Of a stretch of 64,000 nt of DNA, positions 44,095 through 52,120 are shown in pieces (position 1 is the stretch's first letter; each line of letters begins with the position of its first letter). The notes under the pieces were generated by a model that ran no database searches, was not told the DNA's origin, and saw only the letters and a program-made list of their open reading frames with translations. The stretch comes from Methylobacterium oryzae (GTDB lineage Bacteria > Pseudomonadota > Alphaproteobacteria > Rhizobiales > Beijerinckiaceae), in assembly GCF_021398735.1 (NCBI RefSeq), contig NZ_CP090349.1, positions 4,917,001-4,981,000 of the forward strand. Direction: 5' to 3'. Made by a program: the position numbers and the translations under genes.

Positions 44095-45882
44095 ATGCCG
44101 CAGTATCGCGCTCCGGTCGAGGATACGCTGTTCTTGCTCACCGACGTCCTCGGCTTCCATGCCCGGGACAACCTAGCGGGCTTCGCCGACGCCTCGCCCG
44201 ACGTGGTCGAGGCCGTCCTGCGCGAGGGGGCGAAGCTCGCCGAGGAGGTGCTCGCCCCGCTCAACCGCACGGGCGACGTCGAGGGCTGCCGCCGCGAGGC
44301 CGACGGGACGGTGCGCACGCCGACCGGCTTCAAGGCCGCCTACGACACCTACGCCAGCGGCGGCTGGATGGGCCTGTCGGTGCCGGAGGCCTATGGCGGC
44401 CAGAGCCTGCCGCACACCCTGAACACGGCGATCCAGGAATTCGCCTCGGGCGCGAACCTCGCCTTCGGCATGTATCCCGGCCTGACGCAGGGCGCGATGG
44501 CCGCATTGCTGGTCCACGGCTCGGAGGAGCAGAAGGCGCTGTACCTGCCCAAGATGGTCGAGGGCGCCTGGACCGGGACCATGAACCTGACCGAGCCGCA
44601 TTGCGGCACGGATCTCGGGCTTCTCAAGACCAAGGCCGTGCCGAACGGCGACGGCTCGTACAGCATCACCGGCACCAAGATCTTCATCTCGGCCGGCGAG
44701 CACGACCTCGCCGAGAACATCGTGCACCTCGTCATCGCGCGGATCGAGGGCGCGCCCGCCGGCACAAAGGGCATCTCGCTGTTCGTGGTGCCGAAATTCC
44801 TGGTGAACGCCGACGGGTCCCTCGGGGCGCGCAACGGCGTGTCCTGCGGCTCCCTCGAGCACAAGATGGGCATCCACGGCAACGCCACCTGCGTGATGAA
44901 CTACGACGGGGCTACGGGCTGGCTCGTGGGCCAGGAGAATCGCGGCCTCAACGCCATGTTCGTGATGATGAACGAGGCGCGGCTCGCCGTCGGCGTCCAG
45001 GGCCTCGGCCAGTCCGAGGTCGCCTACCAGAACGCCGCCGCCTACGCGAAGGACCGGCTCCAGGGCCGCGCCCTGACCGGCGCCAAGGCGCCCGAGAAGG
45101 CCGCCGACCCGATCATCGTCCATCCGGACGTGCGCCGCACGCTGATGCAGATCCGCGCCTTCAACGAGGCGGCCCGGGCCCTCATGCTCTGGACCGCGCT
45201 CCAGGCCGACATCCTGCACCGCTCCGAGGATGCCAAGGAGCGGCAGGCCGCCGACGACCATCTCGGCCTGATGACCCCGGTGGTGAAGGGCGTATTCACC
45301 GACCGCGGCTTCGCCAACGCGGTCGAGGCCCAGCAGCTCCTCGGCGGCCACGGCTACATCGAGGAATGGGGCATGTCGCAGTTCGTGCGCGATGCCCGCA
45401 TCGCCATGATCTACGAGGGCGCCAACGGCATCCAGGCCATGGACCTGATCGGCCGCAAGCTGCCGAAGGACGGCGGCCGGGCGATGATGACGTTCCTGGG
45501 CGAGGTCCAGACCTTCCTTAAGGACCACGGCGAGGATCCCGCCATGGCGCCGTTCACCAAGCCACTCCAGGCCGGGCTGAACGACCTCCAGGGTGCCGTG
45601 ATGTGGCTGATGCAGAACGCGTTCAGCAAGCCCGACAATGCCGGCGCCGGCGCGACCGACTTCATGCACCTCTTCGGCCTCGTGGCCCTCGGCTACATGT
45701 GGGCGAAGATCGCAAAGGCCGCCCAGGCCAAGCACGCCGAGGCCCCCTCCCCCCGCTGGGAGTCGAAGCTGACGAGCGGCCGGTTCTTCATGGAGCGGAT
45801 GCTGCCGGAGACCGCCCTGCGCCTCAACCGGATCAAGGCCGGGGCCGAGAGCACCATGGCGCTGGAGGCGGAGGCGTTCTGA
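44095..45882 (+). CDS. Acyl-CoA dehydrogenase
   Basis: A 595-residue FAD enzyme of the large acyl-CoA dehydrogenase group with a C-terminal extension. ATG 44095 was chosen for the family start (MPQYRAPVEDTLFLL). Motifs: WTGTMNLTEPHCGTDLG and TGTKIFISAGEHDL in the middle domain, GGHGYIEEWGM followed by ARIAMIYEGANGIQA near the active-site Glu. It oxidises acyl-CoAs at the first step of beta-oxidation. The substrate range is unknown; this long group includes medium-to-long-chain and aromatic acyl forms. Confidence 0.88.
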   Translation: MPQYRAPVEDTLFLLTDVLGFHARDNLAGFADASPDVVEAVLREGAKLAEEVLAPLNRTGDVEGCRREADGTVRTPTGFKAAYDTYASGGWMGLSVPEAYGGQSLPHTLNTAIQEFASGANLAFGMYPGLTQGAMAALLVHGSEEQKALYLPKMVEGAWTGTMNLTEPHCGTDLGLLKTKAVPNGDGSYSITGTKIFISAGEHDLAENIVHLVIARIEGAPAGTKGISLFVVPKFLVNADGSLGARNGVSCGSLEHKMGIHGNATCVMNYDGATGWLVGQENRGLNAMFVMMNEARLAVGVQGLGQSEVAYQNAAAYAKDRLQGRALTGAKAPEKAADPIIVHPDVRRTLMQIRAFNEAARALMLWTALQADILHRSEDAKERQAADDHLGLMTPVVKGVFTDRGFANAVEAQQLLGGHGYIEEWGMSQFVRDARIAMIYEGANGIQAMDLIGRKLPKDGGRAMMTFLGEVQTFLKDHGEDPAMAPFTKPLQAGLNDLQGAVMWLMQNAFSKPDNAGAGATDFMHLFGLVALGYMWAKIAKAAQAKHAEAPSPRWESKLTSGRFFMERMLPETALRLNRIKAGAESTMALEAEAF

Positions 45883-45947
45883 GCAGCCCGCCGGCTGTGC
45901 GCCTCGCGCCAGCCGGCGGCTTCTGGTCAGATCGCTGGAAGCACCGC

Positions 45948-46004
45948 CGTCCTTGCGAGCGGAGCGAAGCAATCCAGGATCGCTTCACCGCGCTCGCGAT
46001 GACG
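45948..46004. repeat. REP-like palindromic element
   Basis: Imperfect inverted arms CGTCCTTGCGAGCG and CGCTCGCGATGACG flank GAGCGAAGCAATCCAGGATCGC-like sequence, matching the REP/RPE elements abundant in Rhizobiales. It sits between the convergent ends of the acyl-CoA dehydrogenase and metY genes, where it may also help terminate both transcripts. Confidence 0.7.
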
Positions 46005-46010
46005 CCGGGC

Positions 46011-47291
46011 TCACGCACCGAGTGCCGCGTCCAGATCCTCGATCAGGTCGGCCGGATCCTCCAGGCCGATCGACAACCGCACCACGTCGGGTCCCGCGCC
46101 CGCGGCAGTCTTCTGCGCGTCGGTGAGCTGGCGGTGGGTCGTCGAGGCCGGGTGAATGATCAGGGAGCGCGTGTCGCCGATATTGGCGAGGTGCGAGAAC
46201 AGCTGCAGGCTCGACACCAGCTTGACGCCCGCGTCGTAGCCGCCCTTGAGCCCGAAGGTGAAGACGGCCCCCGCGCCGTTCGGCGTGTAGCGCCGGGCGA
46301 GCTGATGGTACCGGTCGGTCTCCAGGCCGGGATAGCTGACCCACGACACCGCCGGATGCGTCGACAGGTGCTTGGCCACCGTCAGCGCGTTGTCGGAGTG
46401 GCGCTGCATGCGCAGCGGCAGCGTCTCGATCCCGTTCAGGATCAGGAACGCGTTGAACGGCGACAGCGCCGGCCCGAGATCGCGCAGGCCCAGCACCCGG
46501 CAGGCGATGGCGAAGCCGAAATTGCCGAAGGTCTCGGCCAGAACCATGCCGGAATATTCCGGCCGCGGCTGGCTCATCATCGGGTAGCGCGCGTCGCCGG
46601 CCCACTGGAACGAGCCGCCGTCGACGATCAGGCCGCCGATCGAATTGCCGTGGCCGCCGAGGAACTTGGTCGCCGAGTGCACCACGATGTCGGCGCCGTG
46701 CTCGAACGGCCGGATCAGGTACGGCGTCGCCATGGTGTTGTCGACGACGAGCGGGATGTTGTGCTTCTTGGCGATCTGCGACAGCGCTGCCAAGTCGGTG
46801 ATGACGCCGCCGGGATTGGCGATCGATTCGCAGAAGATCGCCTTGGTGCGCGGCGTGATGGCCGCCTCGAAGGAGGCGGGGTCGTCGTTGTCGGCCCAGG
46901 CCACCGACCAGCCGAAGTTCTTGTACGAGTGGTTGAACTGGTTGATCGAGCCGCCGTAGAGCTTGTTGGAGGCCACGAACTCGTCGCCCGGCTGCATCAG
47001 GGCGTGCATGGTCAGGAACTCGGCCGCGTGGCCGGAGGCCACCGCCAGGGCCGCGGTCCCACCTTCGAGCGCCGCGATGCGCTCCTCGAGGACAGCGTTC
47101 GTCGGATTGGTGATCCGCGTGTAGATGTTGCCGAAGGCCTGGAGCCCGAACAGCGACGCGGCGTGGTCGACGTCGTCGAACACGAAGCTGGTGGTCTGGT
47201 AGATCGGCGTCGCCCGCGCGCCGGTGGCCGCGTCGGGGGCGGCGCCCGCGTGGATCGCCAGCGTGTTGAAGCCGGGCATGCGGTCGGACAT
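46011..47291 (-). CDS. metY: O-acetylhomoserine (thiol)-lyase
   Basis: A 426-residue PLP enzyme of the Cys/Met metabolism group that makes homocysteine (or methionine) from O-acetylhomoserine and a sulfide. The PLP Lys209 is in [26 protein letters not shown] and [10 protein letters not shown] are other family blocks. Length near 430 distinguishes MetY from shorter cystathionine enzymes. Confidence 0.9.
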   Translation of the reverse strand: MSDRMPGFNTLAIHAGAAPDAATGARATPIYQTTSFVFDDVDHAASLFGLQAFGNIYTRITNPTNAVLEERIAALEGGTAALAVASGHAAEFLTMHALMQPGDEFVASNKLYGGSINQFNHSYKNFGWSVAWADNDDPASFEAAITPRTKAIFCESIANPGGVITDLAALSQIAKKHNIPLVVDNTMATPYLIRPFEHGADIVVHSATKFLGGHGNSIGGLIVDGGSFQWAGDARYPMMSQPRPEYSGMVLAETFGNFGFAIACRVLGLRDLGPALSPFNAFLILNGIETLPLRMQRHSDNALTVAKHLSTHPAVSWVSYPGLETDRYHQLARRYTPNGAGAVFTFGLKGGYDAGVKLVSSLQLFSHLANIGDTRSLIIHPASTTHRQLTDAQKTAAGAGPDVVRLSIGLEDPADLIEDLDAALGA

Positions 47292-47391
47292 CGTCGGGTC
47301 TCCTCAGAGCATCCGAGCCTGTACGCACGCCAGGGAGTGCGGCGCAAGACTCGGACGCGAAGACTCATCCGCGACCGGGCGCGCCGCAATC

Positions 47392-47610
47392 CCTAGGCGT
47401 CCGGCCGATGGCCGATGTCGATATGCGGCTGGCCCGCATCGACAAGCGCACGGTCCACGGCCTCGATGGCGAGCAGGGTCCGGGTCAGGTCCTCGGCCAT
47501 GGAGATCGGCGCCAGGTCGAGGCCGCCCAGGCGCCGCGCGATGGCGTTCCGCTGGCGGGCCAGGGCGGCCCGCGCCCAGTTCAGATCCTCGATCTCGTCG
47601 CGGCGGTCAT
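47392..47610 (-). pseudogene. Small gene, apparently frameshifted at its start
   Basis: A well-formed reading frame (RDEIEDLNWARAALARQ, then helix LGGLDLAPISMAEDLTRTLLAIEAVDRALVD) ends at TAG 47392, but it has no ATG, GTG or TTG between the upstream stop and that region. An ATG at 47610 with a good ribosome site (AAGGAG) starts in the next frame and would need one extra base to enter it. Either a one-base deletion, a sequencing error or a non-standard start (CTG) is likely. It follows the 80-residue gene by 34 bases. Confidence 0.4.
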
Positions 47611-47644
47611 CCGCGCTCCTTCTCGTCGGGGTGCCTCGCCGCGC

Positions 47645-47887
47645 TCAGGCGCCCGGCGTCCAGTCGATGTTCGGGCGCTGGGCCAGCATGCGCTCGAAGT
47701 AGTTGGCGACGGCCTGCGCCCCGTCCGTGTGCATCATCGCGACCGGATGCGCGAGGTAGGCGCGGGCAAGATCGACGGGGATCCGACCGCCCTGGAGCGC
47801 GCTCAGCACCTCGTCGATGAAGGCGTCGTTGGCCTCGTTGAAGTCGTTCGACAGCTTCTTGCGGTCGTTGAGGGCCTTGATCGGCAT
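47645..47887 (-). CDS. Small hypothetical protein, 80 aa
   Basis: An 80-residue helical protein starting MPIKALNDRKKLSND behind an AAGGA ribosome site. It has no membrane helix and no recognised motif; residues ~19-75 could form two or three helices ending in a Tyr/Trp-containing tail. It is upstream of the frameshifted small gene on the same strand, so they may form an operon. Confidence 0.55.
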   Translation of the reverse strand: MPIKALNDRKKLSNDFNEANDAFIDEVLSALQGGRIPVDLARAYLAHPVAMMHTDGAQAVANYFERMLAQRPNIDWTPGA

Positions 47888-48078
47888 TCAGCATCCTTGT
47901 CGCTCGGAGCCGGGTCGCGCCCGGCCGGAGGGCTGGGGCCCGAACCGGGCCTCGGCGGGGAAGGTTCCGGCCATGGAACCTGACGGACAGGTCCAAATCG
48001 CGTGCGCGCCCACACAGCTCGGTAACCTTCCACACACGATCCGTGGAGCGGAGTCCCGCGCTCGAGCGTTTAACGGTC

Positions 48079-48279
48079 ATGACGACCGAAATCACGCGCT
48101 CGCATACCGTCGAGATCGTCCCGTGCGTGGACGATCCGCGGTGTTTCCGCTGGATCATCCGCAGCCGCGGCGGCGCGGTGGTGGAGCACTCACCCTACGC
48201 GTTCGTAACGCAGAACGGAGCGCGGATCTCCGGAGAGTGCTGGATGCGCGAGCATTTCGCCGACGGTCAGGTGGCATAG
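48079..48279 (+). CDS. Small hypothetical protein, 66 aa
   Basis: A 66-residue protein starting at ATG 48079 (GTG 48043 is an alternative adding 12 residues). Pattern CVDDPRCFRWIIRSRGGAVVEHSPYAF suggests a single small beta-rich fold with two cysteines. No family recognised. The 281 bases before the HerA-like gene that follow it hold no gene. Confidence 0.5.
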   Translation: MTTEITRSHTVEIVPCVDDPRCFRWIIRSRGGAVVEHSPYAFVTQNGARISGECWMREHFADGQVA

Positions 48280-48560
48280 GCTGCGGCCGGAACCGGCAGG
48301 AGCGGGCACGACCTTCCATGTGGATTGTGCGCGGGTGCTCCCGCGCCGCGCCGGTCCGCCGATGTCAGACGCTCCTGCTGCATTTCGCGCGGACCGGTCC
48401 GCCGCCTCGCGCGCGGCCGTCGAGGCCGTCCTCAAATACAACCTTGACGATGCTCACGAACCGTAAGGCATCGGTTAAGCATTGTTCCGCTGGGCTTATT
48501 TCTTTGTCAGAACTTTAATCACGCCCGACCAGTATCGCGCCGATTCTGTTTCTGACCAGG
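48280..48560. promoter_or_regulatory. Upstream region of the HerA-like gene
   Basis: 281 bases with no credible gene. The last ~80 bases are AT-richer (around 48480-48540) and probably contain the promoter of the HerA-GGDEF/EAL pair. No operator was identified. Confidence 0.35.
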
Positions 48561-50408
48561 GTGCGAACGATGCTGAGCGGCGACGGAACGGTCCGGCACG
48601 ACGATGCCGCGTCGCCCATGGGCGCGGTGACGTCGATCGAGGGATCCAAGGTCCATCTCGAACTCATCGTGCAGGGCGGCCGGCCCAGGGTGCGCGTCAC
48701 CGTCGGCAATCTGGTCCGGATCCGTGCCGGAGAGGCGATCCTCGTCGGCATCGTCACCACGCTGTCCTCGGGCAGCGAGCGCGGGCACCGTCCGGGCGCC
48801 TACGCGATCCTCGACCTGCTCGGCGAGATAGTCGCGGCGCACGGGGCGCACCGCTTCAGCCGCGGCGTGAGTTGCTATCCGGCAATCGGCGACGATGTGG
48901 AACTCCTGTCCGCCACCGACCTCCGGATCGTCCATCAGGTCTCGGCGACCGGTACGGCGGCCGTGGGCGCGCTCTACCAGGATCCCGAGACCCCGGCCTG
49001 CATCAAGATCGACGACCTGCTCTCCAAGCACTTCGCGGTGCTCGGTGCGACCGGTGTCGGGAAGTCCAGCGGCGTCACCGTCATCCTGGACGAGGTGATG
49101 CGGGCGCGACCGTCCGTGCGCGTCTTCCTGCTGGACGTGCACAACGAGTACGCCGCCAGCTTCGGCGACCGCGCGAGCGTCATCAGCCCGCGGACCCTCA
49201 AACTGCCGTTCTGGCTGTTCAACCTCGAGGAGATCGCCGACGTCATCTACGGCGGCCGGCCGGCCGTGGACGAGGAGATCGAGATCCTGGCCGAGGTGAT
49301 CCCCCTCGCGAAGAGCAAGTACGGCCAGTACAAGGAGGCGAGCGACCGCCAGATCGTCAAGCGGCCCTTCGGCAAGGGCGCCGGCTACACGGTGGACACG
49401 CCGGTCCCCTACATGCTGCAGGACCTGCTCGCGCTCATCGACGAGCGGATGGGTCGGCTCGAGAACCGCGTGTCCCGGATGCACTATCACCGGCTGATCA
49501 CCCGGATCGAGGCGATCCGGAACGATCCCCGGCACGGCTTCATGTTCGACAACGCCAATGTCGGCGGCGACATGATGGGCGAGATCCTGGCGCACCTGTT
49601 CCGGCTCGATCCCGACGGGCGGCCGATGACGATCATGCAGCTCGCCGGCCTGCCGATGGAGGTCGTCGACGCCGTCGTGTGCGTGCTCTGCCGCCTCGCC
49701 TTCGAGTTCGGCATCTGGAGCGAGGGTGCCGTCCCGCTGCTGTTCGTCTGCGAGGAGGCCCACCGCTTCGCCTCGGCCGACCGGTCGGTGGGATTCACGC
49801 CGACGCGCCGAGCCCTGGCGCGGATCGCCCGCGAGGGCCGCAAGCACGGCGTCCATCTCGGGCTGGTCACCCAGCGCCCGGCCGAGCTCGACGCGACGAT
49901 CATGTCGCAATGCAGCACCCTTTTCGCCATGCGCATGACCAACGCGCGCGACCAGGCCTTCCTGGCCGCGGCCGTTTCGGACGCCACCAACCTCCTCACC
50001 TTCGTGCCGTCCCTGGGCACCGGCGAGGTCATCGCCTTCGGCGAGGGCGTCCCGATCCCGGCGCGGATGACCTTCCGGCCGCTGCCGTCGGCCCGTCACC
50101 CGCGCAACGACGCGAGCGGCAGGGCCGTCGAGGACGACGCCACCGTCGCCGGCGCGGCCTTCGTCGGCGCCGTCGTCGAGCGCTGGCGCGGCGCCACCAT
50201 GAACAAGGTCGCCGGGTACGACAGCGATCCGGCCGCGGCGGCGCGCCTCGGGCGTGAGGCGGGCTCGGACAGCCCGCACGGCGCCGCCCTCGAGCAGGTG
50301 CATCGCCGTCTTCTCCGCCGCCCCCTCGAGGGCGGCGACCAAGCCCAGACCGGTGCCCAGACCGGAGCCCAGCCTGCCAAGCCCCTCTGGCAGCAGGGCG
50401 GGGCATGA
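48561..50408 (+). CDS. HerA-like DUF87 ATPase
   Basis: A 615-residue protein. Residues ~15-125 resemble the HAS-barrel found before HerA ATPase domains. The ATPase has Walker A GATGVGKS (162-169), Walker B LLFVCEEAHRF, and an Arg-rich RRALARIAREGRKHG followed by LVTQRPAEL, the HerA/FtsK-type pattern with QRP motif. HerA proteins form hexameric DNA translocases, paired with NurA in archaea or with various effectors in bacteria. Here its stop overlaps the start of a GGDEF-EAL gene, so they are coupled. Start is GTG 48561 or ATG 48570. A repeat (QTGAQTGAQ) is at the C-terminus. Confidence 0.75.
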   Translation: MRTMLSGDGTVRHDDAASPMGAVTSIEGSKVHLELIVQGGRPRVRVTVGNLVRIRAGEAILVGIVTTLSSGSERGHRPGAYAILDLLGEIVAAHGAHRFSRGVSCYPAIGDDVELLSATDLRIVHQVSATGTAAVGALYQDPETPACIKIDDLLSKHFAVLGATGVGKSSGVTVILDEVMRARPSVRVFLLDVHNEYAASFGDRASVISPRTLKLPFWLFNLEEIADVIYGGRPAVDEEIEILAEVIPLAKSKYGQYKEASDRQIVKRPFGKGAGYTVDTPVPYMLQDLLALIDERMGRLENRVSRMHYHRLITRIEAIRNDPRHGFMFDNANVGGDMMGEILAHLFRLDPDGRPMTIMQLAGLPMEVVDAVVCVLCRLAFEFGIWSEGAVPLLFVCEEAHRFASADRSVGFTPTRRALARIAREGRKHGVHLGLVTQRPAELDATIMSQCSTLFAMRMTNARDQAFLAAAVSDATNLLTFVPSLGTGEVIAFGEGVPIPARMTFRPLPSARHPRNDASGRAVEDDATVAGAAFVGAVVERWRGATMNKVAGYDSDPAAAARLGREAGSDSPHGAALEQVHRRLLRRPLEGGDQAQTGAQTGAQPAKPLWQQGGA

Positions 50409-52093
50409 GCGAGCCCGCTTTCCCGGAGCGTCGAACCCTGCTCGAGGCCGCCCTCCAGGCGCTCCCTGTCGGGGTCGTGGTCCATGACACGCAGGGTCAC
50501 TGCGTCCTCGCCAACGCCGCCGCGCGCGCCCTCGGCGACAGGGCCGTCCAGGCGCTTCCCGCCGCGGCGGGAAGCGCCCGGGACGCCGCGACCGTCGAGG
50601 CGCTCGACGACCGGATGTTCGAGGTGCGGACGCGGCCGGTCGCCGAGGGCCGGGACGGTTTTACGCTGACGACCCTGACCGACATCACGCACCATCACCG
50701 GATCCAGCGGGAGCTGATCACCAAGGCCTTCATCGACGCGCTGACCGGCCTGCCCAACCGGACGATGTTCGAGCAGAGCATCGCGGATGTCCTGGCGGGA
50801 TCCGCGCCGGGGGACCGGTTCGCCCTGGCCTTCATCGATCTCGACAACTTCAAGCACATCAACGACTACTACAGCCACGCCGCGGGCGACGCCCTGCTGC
50901 GCAAGGTGTCCGACCGGATCGGCGGCGCGCTGCGCCCGAGCGACCTCCTGGCGCGGATCGGCGGCGACGAGTTCGTGCTGCTCCTCGCCCCCGTCACCGA
51001 CGGGGATGCAGCGCTGGAAGCCGTGCGCGCCATCTCGGAGCGCCTGAAGCAGCCGTTCTTCATCGACGGGCACGAGATCTTCGCCTCCGCCTCCATCGGC
51101 GTCAGCCTCTTCCCGGAGCACGGCGACAGCTACGAGACCCTCGCCCGGCAGGCCGACAACGCGATGTACCGGGTGAAGGGCGAGCTGAAGGGCGGCGTCA
51201 GCGTCTTCGACGACGCGATGAGCCAGGCCGCCACGGCCCGCATGGCCGTGGAGCAGCGCCTCCGGCTGGCGATCCGCGACCGCTGCTTCTGCTGCGCCTT
51301 CCAGCCCAAGGTCGACATGCGCTCCCACGCGGTCACGGGCGTCGAGGTGCTCCTGCGCTGGCGCGACGAGGTCGGCATGATCCAGGCGCCCGGCGACTTC
51401 ATCGCCCTCGCCATCGAGCTCGGGCTGATCAACGAGATCACCCTGCAGCTCCTGGCAGAGACGGTGCAGGCGATGCCCGACATCGACGAGGTGTTCGGAC
51501 CCGACGTCACTGTGAGCCTCAACATCGCCGCCAAACAGGCCTGCGACGTGCCGTTCATGACCGCCTTCTGCGCGGCTCTCGGCGAGACCGGCCTCGCGGA
51601 GCGCTTCGTGCTCGAACTGACCGAGGAGGCCTTCTTCACGACGGGCCGCTTCCAGCGCGAGGTCCTGCCGAAGATCCGGGCGATCGGCGCGCGCGTCTCG
51701 ATCGACGATTTCGGCGTCGGCTACTCGTCCCTCGCGGCCCTGGCAGACATCACCGCGGACGAGCTGAAGATCGATCGCTCGTTCATCACCGACATCGACA
51801 AGCGGCCGCGCAGCCAGATCGTCCTGAAAGCGATCGAGTCGCTCGGTGCGGCGCTGGGCATGACGGTGGTGGCCGAAGGCGTCGAGACCTTCGAGGAGGT
51901 CGCCTACCTGCTCGGCGCCACGCAGATCCGCTGCGCCCAGGGCTACTACTTCGCGCGCCCGCTGCTGCTCGACCAGATCCGGCAGGCCGAGCCGCCGCGC
52001 ATGTCCGGGGCTCGCGGTCCGGCCGCGCGCGGCCGCGCGTCGGACCTGCGCGCGTCGGACCTCCGCGCGTCCAGCCTGATGCGGCGCGCCTGA
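50405..52093 (+). CDS. GGDEF-EAL cyclic-di-GMP enzyme with PAS-like N-terminus
   Basis: A 562-residue protein: a PAS-like domain (1-~100, LPVGVVVHDTQGHCVLAN), GGDEF domain with intact GGDEF (186-190) and an RxxD inhibitory site (R177-D180) five residues before it, and an EAL domain starting EVLLRW (314-319) with SLNIA, LELTEE, DDFGVGYSSL, KIDRSF and VVAEGVET intact. Both activities may be present; the EAL triplet is EVL, a mild change. The C-terminus has tandem ASDLRASDLRAS. It starts four bases inside the HerA-like gene. Confidence 0.85.
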   Translation: MSEPAFPERRTLLEAALQALPVGVVVHDTQGHCVLANAAARALGDRAVQALPAAAGSARDAATVEALDDRMFEVRTRPVAEGRDGFTLTTLTDITHHHRIQRELITKAFIDALTGLPNRTMFEQSIADVLAGSAPGDRFALAFIDLDNFKHINDYYSHAAGDALLRKVSDRIGGALRPSDLLARIGGDEFVLLLAPVTDGDAALEAVRAISERLKQPFFIDGHEIFASASIGVSLFPEHGDSYETLARQADNAMYRVKGELKGGVSVFDDAMSQAATARMAVEQRLRLAIRDRCFCCAFQPKVDMRSHAVTGVEVLLRWRDEVGMIQAPGDFIALAIELGLINEITLQLLAETVQAMPDIDEVFGPDVTVSLNIAAKQACDVPFMTAFCAALGETGLAERFVLELTEEAFFTTGRFQREVLPKIRAIGARVSIDDFGVGYSSLAALADITADELKIDRSFITDIDKRPRSQIVLKAIESLGAALGMTVVAEGVETFEEVAYLLGATQIRCAQGYYFARPLLLDQIRQAEPPRMSGARGPAARGRASDLRASDLRASSLMRRA

Positions 52094-52120
52094 CGTCCGC
52101 CGCGCGGCCGCGGTGGCGCG

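Noticed and set aside
41653-44160. 835-codon minus-strand frame overlapping the PodJ-like gene
   Set aside because: Arg/Pro/Ala-only composition, same strand but another frame than the PodJ-like gene, and it runs through the divergent promoter region.
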